Below, piece after piece: positions 15,903 through 23,868 of a stretch of 53,654 nt of DNA (position 1 is the stretch's first letter; every line of letters begins with the position of its first letter). The position numbers were made by a program, and so were the translations under genes. The notes under the pieces were generated by a model, which searched no databases, was not told the DNA's origin, and was given only the letters and a program-made list of their open reading frames with translations. The stretch is from positions 1 through 53,654 of the forward strand of contig NZ_PCMX01000005.1 in assembly GCF_002530675.1 (NCBI RefSeq), given 5' to 3'. Source of the DNA: Flavobacterium columnare NBRC 100251 = ATCC 23463. GTDB taxonomy: Bacteria > Bacteroidota > Bacteroidia > Flavobacteriales > Flavobacteriaceae.

Positions 15903-18080
15903 CTAATTTCTTCTAATAAAATGATAATCCAATTGTTTTTTTACTAAATCCGCGTTCTTCACTTTTACCAAAACTTCATCTCCCAACTGTAATAAATCTT
16001 TAGTCACTTGACCCACTAAAGCATATTGCTTTTCATCAAACGTATAATAATCTTCTTTTATTTCACGAATGCGAATCATTCCTTCACATCTGTTTTCAAT
16101 AATTTCAACATAAATACCCCATTCCGTAACTCCTGAAATAACGCCTAAAAACTCTTGGTCTTTATGATCTTGCATATATTTTACCTGCATATATTTGATA
16201 GAGTCACGTTCAGCATTGGATGCACTATTTTCCATATTAGATGAATGGATACATTTTTCTTCATACGTTTCTTCATCGGCACTTTTAGCTCCATCTAAAT
16301 ATTGTTGTAACAAGCGGTGTACCATAACATCAGGGTAACGACGAATAGGAGAGGTAAAATGCGAATAGTAATCGAATGCTAATCCATAATGTCCAATATT
16401 TTCCGTAGAATACTTAGCTTTACTCATGGTTCGGATAGCTAAAGTATCCACCATATTTTGCTCTTTTTTACCTGCCACATTTTCTAACAAAGTATTCAAG
16501 GATTTAGAAATCGTATCTTTTGATTTAAAATTCAAGGAATATCCAAACTTAGAAATAATGCCTTGTAAGTTCATCAACTTGTTTTCATCGGGTTCATCGT
16601 GGATACGATACACAAAAGTTTTCTTTTGTTTACCAATGAATTCAGCTACTTTTCTGTTAGCTAACAACATGAACTCTTCAATCAAGTGATTAGCATCTTT
16701 TGCTATTTTAAAATAAACCCCTACAGGTTCATCGTTTTCATCTAATTTGAATTTCACTTCTACTTTATCAAAAGAAATAGCACCGTTGTTCATACGGTTT
16801 CTTCTTAAAATTTTAGCCAATTCATCTAATTTCAAAGTCGCTTCAACGATAGCATCAGGAACGATGTACGCTTCCTCGGTCAATGAAATTTCAGCAGGAA
16901 TAGTATTTCCTTTTGTTTCAATGATATGCTGCGCTTCTTCATAAGCAAAACGTTGGTCAGAATAAATTACGGTACGACCAAACCACTGGTTCACCACTTG
17001 CGCTTTTGCATTGATTTCAAAAACAGCAGAGAAAGTATATTTTTCTTCATGCGGACGTAACGAACAGGCAAAATTACTCAAGACTTCAGGCAACATAGGC
17101 ACCACACGGTCCACTAAATATACCGAAGTAGCACGCTTGAAAGCTTCATCATCTAAGATAGTCCCTTCCTGAACATAGTGCGAAACATCGGCAATATGAA
17201 CCCCAATTTCATAGTTTCCGTTTTCTAAAACTTGGAAAGAAAGAGCATCATCAAAATCTTTTGCATCTTTAGGGTCAATCGTGAATGTCAATACGTTACG
17301 CATATCACGACGCTTGGCAATTTCTTCAGGTTGAATAGTAGTATCTAACTTTTTAGCATAGGCTTCAACTTCCACAGGGAAATCATAAGGCAAACCATAC
17401 TCGGCAAGAATGGCATGAATTTCAGTATCATGTTCCCCAGGACGACCCAATACTTTTTCAACACTTCCAAAAGGGGAATCTGCTTTTTTAGGCCAATCTT
17501 CAATTTTTACTAAAACGACATCACCATCTTTAGCTTCACCAATTTTTTCTTTAGGAATAAAGATATCGGTGTACATCTTTGGATTAGCAGTAGTTACAAA
17601 TGCAAAATTCTTTTGAACATCAATAACTCCTACAAATTCCATTCGCTCACGTTCAATAACTTCTATCACTTCAGCCTCAGGTCGTTTCCCTTTACGACGG
17701 TTATATACATACACTTTTACCTTATCGCCATGCAAAGCATGATTCAAATTGGCAAAAGGAATAAATACATCTTCTTCAAAATCTTCACAAAGTAAATAGG
17801 CTGTTTTACGAGCCGTCATATCTATGATTCCTTCATAATAATCCTGACTTTGTGCCTTAACAATATACTTACCAGGTTCTATTTCAAGAATGTCTTTTTT
17901 AGAAGCCAAAATTTTTAAGTCCTTTATAATTTCATTTCGACTTTTAGTATCATCTACATCTAAACGAGCTGCAATCTGTTTGTAGTTAAAAGGCTTATTA
18001 GGCTCTTTAGAAAGCAACTTTAAAATTTTTCCTGAAAAGTCTCTCACTCCTTTACTAAATCTTCTAGGCTTTTTACTCAT
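15903..18080 (-). CDS. rnr: Ribonuclease R
   Basis: A 725-residue 3'-5' exoribonuclease that degrades structured RNA. Order of parts: a winged-helix start (FSGKILKLLSKEPNKPFNYKQIAARL), cold-shock-type OB domains, the RNB catalytic domain with the metal-binding run DPKDAKDFDDALS near residue 270 and HIADVSHYV, then a C-terminal S1 domain beginning FLGVISGVTEWGIYVEI. HYGLAFDYYSHFTSPIRRYPD is the usual RNB end motif. The ATG at 18080 is preferred over the TTG two codons earlier. It is divergent from rpiB across the 840-base candidate origin. Confidence 0.96.
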   Translation of the reverse strand: MSKKPRRFSKGVRDFSGKILKLLSKEPNKPFNYKQIAARLDVDDTKSRNEIIKDLKILASKKDILEIEPGKYIVKAQSQDYYEGIIDMTARKTAYLLCEDFEEDVFIPFANLNHALHGDKVKVYVYNRRKGKRPEAEVIEVIERERMEFVGVIDVQKNFAFVTTANPKMYTDIFIPKEKIGEAKDGDVVLVKIEDWPKKADSPFGSVEKVLGRPGEHDTEIHAILAEYGLPYDFPVEVEAYAKKLDTTIQPEEIAKRRDMRNVLTFTIDPKDAKDFDDALSFQVLENGNYEIGVHIADVSHYVQEGTILDDEAFKRATSVYLVDRVVPMLPEVLSNFACSLRPHEEKYTFSAVFEINAKAQVVNQWFGRTVIYSDQRFAYEEAQHIIETKGNTIPAEISLTEEAYIVPDAIVEATLKLDELAKILRRNRMNNGAISFDKVEVKFKLDENDEPVGVYFKIAKDANHLIEEFMLLANRKVAEFIGKQKKTFVYRIHDEPDENKLMNLQGIISKFGYSLNFKSKDTISKSLNTLLENVAGKKEQNMVDTLAIRTMSKAKYSTENIGHYGLAFDYYSHFTSPIRRYPDVMVHRLLQQYLDGAKSADEETYEEKCIHSSNMENSASNAERDSIKYMQVKYMQDHKDQEFLGVISGVTEWGIYVEIIENRCEGMIRIREIKEDYYTFDEKQYALVGQVTKDLLQLGDEVLVKVKNADLVKKQLDYHFIRRN

Positions 18081-18918
18081 CTTCAATTTTTAAATATCGC
18101 TGAAAAATACGAAATATTTCTATTAAAGAATGAAGATTAACAAGATAAGATTTTTTAAAGCTTTTTTGAATTCAAAAAAGCTTATCAGAAATCAAGAGTT
18201 TTTAACAATAATTAAAATAATAAAAAAGAAGATTTTTTAAAAATATAAAATTTGATGGTTATGATAGGATGTTAATAAGGCTTAAAACTTTTTATTTTTT
18301 ATTTTGTTTATTGAGTTTTGTATAGTTATACAACGATATGAACAACTTATTAGGTATTTAATGTTTTGTTTTTTAGTTAGTTGGGTTGGGTTATTAACAA
18401 TTGTTTGTTTTTTGTTTTTTGTAGATTTTATTGAAAACTTAGGTTGTTAATTGTTGTTAATAACTATGAATAAGTGTTGGATATTTTTTCTAAAAGTAAC
18501 TAAAACTTTCCTTGTGTAATTGAAAGTAATTTTTGATTAGAAAAAAAATATACTTTTCCAAAAAAACTTTTGTTTTTATCTTAATAGTTATTAACAGATA
18601 ATGCGTTTTTTTAAATGATTGATTTTTAAGTATTTAATTTAGGTTGTTAACAACTCCAAAATGGCTCATTTTTTGAAAATATAAGTATTTGTTTATCAGT
18701 TTTTTAAGTTATTAGTACAATTGTTAATAACTGTATAATGTATTCATAATCAGATTAATATATAAAAAGTTGTCATCTTAAGTTTAATACAAAGAAAATA
18801 AGTACTTGTAGGTAGTAAAAAACTTTTAGTTTATTACTGATCTAAAATTGGTAAACGGGAATATATATAACGTATTATTATTTATTTTTGTACTAGACAA
18901 AAATAACGATTAATTATT
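18081..18918. other. Gene-free AT-rich region with repeated TTATTAACA, candidate oriC
   Basis: No credible gene lies in these 838 bases. The 9-mer TTATTAACA or its complement occurs five times: 18270-18278, 18391-18399, 18455-18463, 18588-18596 and 18722-18730. It differs from the DnaA box TTATNCACA at one fixed position. GTTGTTAACAAC at 18643-18654 is a related palindrome. The region is flanked by divergent genes and lies 15 kb from a parS cluster. These are features of a replication origin. The box assignment is an inference, because it is not the classical TTATCCACA. Confidence 0.55.
18883..18890 (+). promoter_or_regulatory. Probable rpiB promoter, -7 box TATTTTTG
   Basis: TATTTTTG matches TAnnTTTG and lies 28 bases before the rpiB start. 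A TTG at the usual spacing is not seen. Confidence 0.5.
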
Positions 18919-19350
18919 ATGATTATCTCTATAGGAAATGACCATGCAGGTCCCGATTATAAAATAGCAATTGTTAATTATTTAGAATTAAATGGGTATA
19001 CCGTGATTAATCATGGTACTGATACATTTGATAGTGTGGATTATCCTGATTTTGGACATCCAGTGGCATATGATGTTGAAAGTAAAAAAGCTGATTTTGG
19101 TATTGTAATATGTGGTAGTGGTAATGGTATTGCTATGACTGCTAATAAACACCAAGATATTAGATGTGCTTTATGTTGGAATGTAGAAATAGCAGAATTG
19201 GCACGTCAACATAATGACGCTAATATTATTAGTATTCCTGCGCGTTATACATCTATTCCACAGGCAGTAGCAATGGTGGAAACTTTTTTAGATACCCCTT
19301 TTGAAGGAGGTCGTCATGCTAATAGAGTAAAGAAGATTGCTTGCAAGTAG
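18919..19350 (+). CDS. rpiB: Ribose-5-phosphate isomerase B
   Basis: RpiB interconverts ribulose 5-phosphate and ribose 5-phosphate in the pentose phosphate pathway. It has 143 residues, the normal length. The N terminus ISIGNDHAGPDYK is the family signature, with the usual D-H pair. The catalytic region reads GIVICGSGNGIAMTANK, containing the conserved CGSGNG loop, and later HNDANIISIPAR. It is the first gene on the right-hand side of the candidate origin region. Confidence 0.96.
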   Translation: MIISIGNDHAGPDYKIAIVNYLELNGYTVINHGTDTFDSVDYPDFGHPVAYDVESKKADFGIVICGSGNGIAMTANKHQDIRCALCWNVEIAELARQHNDANIISIPARYTSIPQAVAMVETFLDTPFEGGRHANRVKKIACK

Positions 19351-19439
19351 TTTTTTAAAATAATATTTAACCATGTTCATTTTAATGTCATTTCTTCTGA
19401 ATGAAGGAGTGATTTTTTTTGTCAATAAAATTACAATTT

Positions 19440-20354
19440 ATGTTACACTCGCACCAAAACGTCCATATTCATAAACATCAAGTAAAAGGAAAAAACTTAG
19501 TTTTTTCTATTTTTTTAAATGTATTAATTACTGTAGCTCAAGGAATAGGAGGATTGTTATCAGGGAGTTTAGCATTAATATCAGATGCGTTACATAACTT
19601 TTCAGATGTGTTATCATTAGTATTTAGTTATGTGGCACATAAATTATCTAGGAGAAAAGCATCTATAGATTATACATTTGGATATAAAAGAGCTGAATTA
19701 ATAGCCGCCTTTATAAATGCTATTACGTTATTAATAGTGGCTTTATTATTAGGTTTTGAAGCAATTCAGCGTTTTTTTCATCCAGAATCAATAAAAACAG
19801 GTTTAGTTATTTGGTTAGCATTATTAGGAATTGTGGCTAATGGTCTTTCTGTTTTATTATTACAAAAAGATGCGGAGCATAATTTAAATATAAAATCAGC
19901 TTATTTACATTTATTAACAGATATGATGGCTTCTATAGCCGTTTTAGTAGGCGGTTTGTTGATGAAATTTTATGGTTGGTTTTGGATTGATAGTGTTTTA
20001 ACTATATTTATTTCAATCTATTTGATTATAGTGAGTATTGATCTTTTTAAATCCTCTATTAAAATGTTAATGCTTTTTACACCTGAAGAAATAGATATAA
20101 AAGCTATAGTTAGGGAAGTACATAAAATACCAGGAGTAGGTAAATTACATCATATACATGTTTGGTATTTAAACGAAGAGGAATTACATTTAGAAGCGCA
20201 TTTAGATTGTGCAGAGGATATTAAAATGAGCGAGTTTAATGAGTTACTTCATCAAATAGAAATAGTTCTTTTTCAAAATTTTGGAATAAATCATATTAAT
20301 ATCCAACCAGAATATAAAAAAGAAGATCCTAAGGAATTCATAGTTCAAGATTAA
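19440..20354 (+). CDS. Cation diffusion facilitator (zinc exporter type)
   Basis: A 304-residue CDF-family antiporter that exports Zn2+ or a similar divalent cation in exchange for protons. Six transmembrane segments are visible. The metal-site motifs are SDALHNFSD in the second segment and HLLTDMMAS in the fifth, and a His-rich N terminus (HSHQNVHIHKH) is typical of the CzcD/ZitB branch. The cytoplasmic C-terminal domain contains GVGKLHHIHVWYL. I chose ATG at 19440. A TTG at 19419 with an AGGAG sequence nine bases before it is an alternative that would add seven residues. Confidence 0.9.
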   Translation: MLHSHQNVHIHKHQVKGKNLVFSIFLNVLITVAQGIGGLLSGSLALISDALHNFSDVLSLVFSYVAHKLSRRKASIDYTFGYKRAELIAAFINAITLLIVALLLGFEAIQRFFHPESIKTGLVIWLALLGIVANGLSVLLLQKDAEHNLNIKSAYLHLLTDMMASIAVLVGGLLMKFYGWFWIDSVLTIFISIYLIIVSIDLFKSSIKMLMLFTPEEIDIKAIVREVHKIPGVGKLHHIHVWYLNEEELHLEAHLDCAEDIKMSEFNELLHQIEIVLFQNFGINHINIQPEYKKEDPKEFIVQD

Positions 20355-20364
20355 AAAAGAATTT

Positions 20365-20967
20365 TTAGATTATGGGTAATTGCAATTTTTTTCTAATAGC
20401 ATAAATACGTATTGATGCTGTAATTAACACACTGATAATCATACTTGTTTCAGCTTGTAATTGATAGTTAATCATGATTAAATAAAGTCCACCACCAATA
20501 AGACAAGCAGTAGCATATAATTGACCCGGTTTTAATAAAGCAGGTACTTTATTACATAATACGTCACAAAATAAACCACCAAATGTAGCTGTAATCATCC
20601 CCATAATTAGTGCATAACCTGTGGGAATAGAATTTCGTAATGCTACCTGTATACCTACTACTGTAAATAATCCAATACCAAAAGCATCAATCCAAAATAT
20701 TAATTTTTTTATTAAACTTGAGTTTAATTTAAAAAAGAAAGCTATAATAGTTGAGGTTAGTACTATTATAATAGCTACATTATCGTTTACCCAATTTACT
20801 GGGCGTATACCTATTAATAAATCTCTTAGTGTTCCTCCTCCGTATGCCATACAAAAAGCCAATACAGATGCACCAAAAATATCAAACCGTTTTGTTCTTG
20901 CTTTTAAAACACCTGTAACAGCAAATACAAAAACACCTGTATAACTAAAAATTTGTAGGGTATCCAT
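20365..20967 (-). CDS. TRIC-type cation channel family membrane protein
   Basis: A 200-residue protein of the UPF0126/YicG family made of two repeats of three transmembrane helices. Each repeat carries the glycine-rich signature: FCMAYGGGTLRDLL in the first and ITATFGGLFCDVL in the second. Prokaryotic TRIC homologues are homotrimeric monovalent cation channels. I place the start at ATG 20967 (MDTLQIFSYTGVF); a longer form from 21003 adds 12 residues that do not fit the family. It is convergent with the CDF gene, whose stop lies 10 bases away. Confidence 0.88.
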   Translation of the reverse strand: MDTLQIFSYTGVFVFAVTGVLKARTKRFDIFGASVLAFCMAYGGGTLRDLLIGIRPVNWVNDNVAIIIVLTSTIIAFFFKLNSSLIKKLIFWIDAFGIGLFTVVGIQVALRNSIPTGYALIMGMITATFGGLFCDVLCNKVPALLKPGQLYATACLIGGGLYLIMINYQLQAETSMIISVLITASIRIYAIRKKLQLPII

Positions 20968-21180
20968 TTTAATTTTTGGCAAATATATTAAGTAATTTTT
21001 CAATAATAAATAGTAATTACACTTATAACAAGGTTAGTCTAATTTGTGATTTTTAATAGATGATAGGTATCATTCAATTCTATGCTAATATTAAAAAAAC
21101 AAGACAATATAACAGGTAGATAAAGAGTTTATAAAATAAAATTTTAGTATATTTATTCCTACCAATGTATTCATTTTTAT

Positions 21181-22227
21181 ATGTCTTTCGATAAACCTTT
21201 ATTAAAAAAACAATATTATCCTATTAATCAGGAATTGTATGATTATTTAGAAAAATACAAAAGGTTAACAAAAACAAATGTGTTTTATGAAGATTTATTG
21301 CGATTTCAAGGTTCGGTAGTAGTTTATGATACTAAAGGAAAAGATACTTTATGGATTAGAGTTTATTATAATGAATATGAAAAAAAAGAAATAGATTTTA
21401 GTCTTAAAAAGATTTACACATTATTACATTCAGATGGTGATGAAAGTAAAATACAATTCTTAAATGTAGACCATATAGACTTTTGTACTTTTGGTAATTC
21501 TAAACCATTTAGGGTAAAAGTTAGAAATATATTAAATGATAATTATACCCATTTTTATGTAAAAAAAGCAGATGCTTCACGTATTTTCGGGTTAGAATTA
21601 GAAGATATAATTTCTCCTAATCGGATTAATTATTTAGTATTTAAAGATACGCTTATAGAGGAACATATTGTTGGAATTCCTGGTGATATCTTTATAAAAC
21701 AACATTTAGCTACTTGTTCTGAATCAGAAAAAGCTCAAATTGCTAAGGAATTTGTGAAATTTAATGAGCGTTGTATGGTAGGACTTTTAGGAGATATGCG
21801 TTCTTATAATTTTGTGATAATTCCTATTTATGATTATGATCATTTGGTTTTTAAAATTCGGGCTATTGACTTTGATCAACAATGCTATGAAGGTAATTTT
21901 AAGTTATACAAACCTCATTTATTTAAAGAAAATTTTCATTTCAGCAAATTAGTAAGTAATAAATTAGAAGCGAACTCTATTGAGCAATATCAAAATGAAG
22001 AACGTTCAATAATGGTAAAAAGAATGGTGGGCTCTGAAGAGCGATTAAATGATTTATTGCAAGCCATGAAATCTATGGAACTATCTACTAGCGAAAAACT
22101 AGAGCAATTAAAAACTGAAATTTATCAATTTACTTACGATATACAGTTTAAGAAAGCTACTTCTATGGGAGAAGTGATTGAATCTGCATTACAATTTTTA
22201 AAACGAAATTACAAAGTAAACTTTTAA
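21181..22227 (+). CDS. Unrecognised protein with a possible kinase-like catalytic pattern
   Basis: A 348-residue soluble protein that I cannot assign to a named family. Near the middle it reads GLLGDMRSYNFVI (D205, N210) followed 20 residues later by AIDFDQ (D230, D232). That order and spacing resemble the D-x4-N catalytic loop and metal-binding DF segment of aminoglycoside phosphotransferase/HipA-like kinases. The usual histidine before the first Asp is Leu here, and no glycine-rich nucleotide loop is obvious. IFIKQHL at about residue 177 could supply a lysine. The C-terminal part is helical. It is followed by a tandem repeat and the DUF4143 ATPase. The kinase idea is inference. Confidence 0.5.
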   Translation: MSFDKPLLKKQYYPINQELYDYLEKYKRLTKTNVFYEDLLRFQGSVVVYDTKGKDTLWIRVYYNEYEKKEIDFSLKKIYTLLHSDGDESKIQFLNVDHIDFCTFGNSKPFRVKVRNILNDNYTHFYVKKADASRIFGLELEDIISPNRINYLVFKDTLIEEHIVGIPGDIFIKQHLATCSESEKAQIAKEFVKFNERCMVGLLGDMRSYNFVIIPIYDYDHLVFKIRAIDFDQQCYEGNFKLYKPHLFKENFHFSKLVSNKLEANSIEQYQNEERSIMVKRMVGSEERLNDLLQAMKSMELSTSEKLEQLKTEIYQFTYDIQFKKATSMGEVIESALQFLKRNYKVNF

Positions 22228-22231
22228 TAAT

Positions 22232-22295
22232 TGACTGAATTTACATTAATTCCGTCAATAAACTGACTGAATTTACATTAATTCCGTCAATAAAC
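22232..22295 (+). repeat. Exact tandem duplication of a 32-bp unit
   Basis: The unit starting TGACTGAATTTACATTAATT occurs at 22232-22263 and again at 22264-22295 without a difference. Each copy is itself an imperfect inverted repeat: TGACTGAATT against AATTCCGTCA, one mismatch in the stem. It lies in the gap before the DUF4143 ATPase gene, 23 bases ahead of a promoter-like box. Confidence 0.95.
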
Positions 22296-22317
22296 GGACT
22301 TATTTACTATTTTTTAA

Positions 22318-22325
22318 TAACTTTG
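22318..22325 (+). promoter_or_regulatory. Probable promoter of the DUF4143 ATPase, TAACTTTG
   Basis: TAACTTTG matches TAnnTTTG and is 30 bases before the ATG at 22355. The tandem 32-bp repeats sit directly upstream, where an operator would be expected. Confidence 0.55.
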
Positions 22326-22354
22326 TATTCTGTAATTACTATATAAAAAGAGAT

Positions 22355-23491
22355 ATGAGTTATATTAAAAGAGCCGTACTTGATGATTTTAGTAATCATT
22401 TACAACCCAATAAAGTATTGATTTTATTAGGTGCAAGGCGCGTAGGAAAAACTCAACTTATAAAAAAATATCTAAAAATAACAGATAAAAAAGTTTTACA
22501 ACTTAATGGTGAAGATAAAAATGATGCAAGACTTTTAGAAGAAAGAACATTTGAAAATTATAAGAGATTATTCAAAAACATAGATCTTTTGGTAATTGAT
22601 GAAGCACAAGCAGTAGATGATATTGGATTGATATTAAAATTTATTGTTGATACAATTGAAGGAATAAGAGTTATAGCAACAGGATCATCTATGTTTGACT
22701 TAAATAATAAATTAGGTGAACCTTTAGTTGGAAGAAAAAATACTTTGTTTTTATATCCATTGGCACAAATAGAATTTTCAGAATACGAAAATTACAAACA
22801 AACAATCGAAAATCTTGAGATGCGATTAATTTATGGTGGTTATCCAGAACTAACACATTATGAATCATGGTCTGAAAAGCAACATTATTTACGTGAAATT
22901 GTAAATTCGTATTTATTAAAAGATATATTAGTTTTTGATGGTATTAAAAATTCTAATAAAATTTATGATTTATTAAGACTCATTGCTTTTCAAGTGGGGA
23001 AGGAGGTTTCCTTACAAGAATTGGGTAATCAATTGCAATTATCTAAGAACACAGTAGAACGCTATTTAGATTTATTAACTAAGGTATTTATTATTTTTAA
23101 AGTTGAAGGTTTTTCTCGCAATTTAAGAAAAGAAATTACTAAAAGTAATCGTTGGTATTTTTTTGATAATGGTATTCGTAATGCTATTATTGGAAATTTT
23201 AATACATTACAAAATCGTATGGATATAGGTGATTTATGGGAAAATTACCTTGCTTCTGAACGTTTAAAAAAGCAAACGTATCATAAGTTACACAAACAAA
23301 ATTATTTTTGGCGTACTTATGATCAACAAGAGTTAGACTGGCTTGAAGAAAATGTAGATAATTTAGCTGGATATGAGTTTAAATGGAATGAAAATAAAAA
23401 AACAAAAATTCCAACGGCTTTTGCCAAAGCATATCCTGATGCTACTTTTGAAATTGTAAATAAGAAAAATTACTTAGATTTTATATTATAA
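22355..23491 (+). CDS. ATPase of the AAA_14/DUF4143 type
   Basis: A 378-residue P-loop ATPase. Walker A is LGARRVGKTQLIK near residue 29 and Walker B is LLVIDEAQAVDD. AAA-type sensor residues follow in VIATGSSMFDL. The C-terminal half is a DUF4143 domain with a helix-turn-helix-like part (VSLQELGNQLQLSKNTVERYLDLL) and the motif GDLWENYLASE, ending in an ELDWLEE...GYEFKWN segment that looks like a nuclease-type fold. These proteins are widespread, often horizontally acquired and of unknown role. It appears to be transcribed alone behind the tandem repeat. Confidence 0.88.
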   Translation: MSYIKRAVLDDFSNHLQPNKVLILLGARRVGKTQLIKKYLKITDKKVLQLNGEDKNDARLLEERTFENYKRLFKNIDLLVIDEAQAVDDIGLILKFIVDTIEGIRVIATGSSMFDLNNKLGEPLVGRKNTLFLYPLAQIEFSEYENYKQTIENLEMRLIYGGYPELTHYESWSEKQHYLREIVNSYLLKDILVFDGIKNSNKIYDLLRLIAFQVGKEVSLQELGNQLQLSKNTVERYLDLLTKVFIIFKVEGFSRNLRKEITKSNRWYFFDNGIRNAIIGNFNTLQNRMDIGDLWENYLASERLKKQTYHKLHKQNYFWRTYDQQELDWLEENVDNLAGYEFKWNENKKTKIPTAFAKAYPDATFEIVNKKNYLDFIL

Positions 23492-23530
23492 ATTAATAGC
23501 TTTTTTTGAATGAAAAATTAAGAAAGGCTA

Positions 23531-23791
23531 CTATTTCAGTAAAAAATAAATTCCTATTACGTTGGCAATAAATATAATTGTGAATCGCCAAATGAAACTT
23601 ATTTTTGAAGTTTTGTGTTTAAATATAAACATTCCTAATAAGCTACCTATAGCACCTCCTATTAATGAGATACTTAATAAATCTTTTTCAGATATGCGTC
23701 TTTTGTTTTTTATAGCTAATAATTTGTCAATTCCGAAGACTATTAACGAAAGGATATTTACAATTAAAAGGTAAGTAAGAAACATTTTCAT
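23531..23791 (-). CDS. DUF1294 family small membrane protein
   Basis: An 86-residue protein with three hydrophobic segments (about residues 3-19, 43-58 and 69-85). FGIDKLLAIKNKRRISE and LSLIGGAIGSLLGMFIFKHKT are the conserved parts of DUF1294, whose role is unknown. It lies convergent with the DUF4143 ATPase gene. Confidence 0.82.
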   Translation of the reverse strand: MKMFLTYLLIVNILSLIVFGIDKLLAIKNKRRISEKDLLSISLIGGAIGSLLGMFIFKHKTSKISFIWRFTIIFIANVIGIYFLLK

Positions 23792-23868
23792 TAAATCAGA
23801 ATTTTAAAGAAACCAAAAGTAGTCATAATACTTATATTTGTTAGCTAAATTTTTAAATACTATAATCA

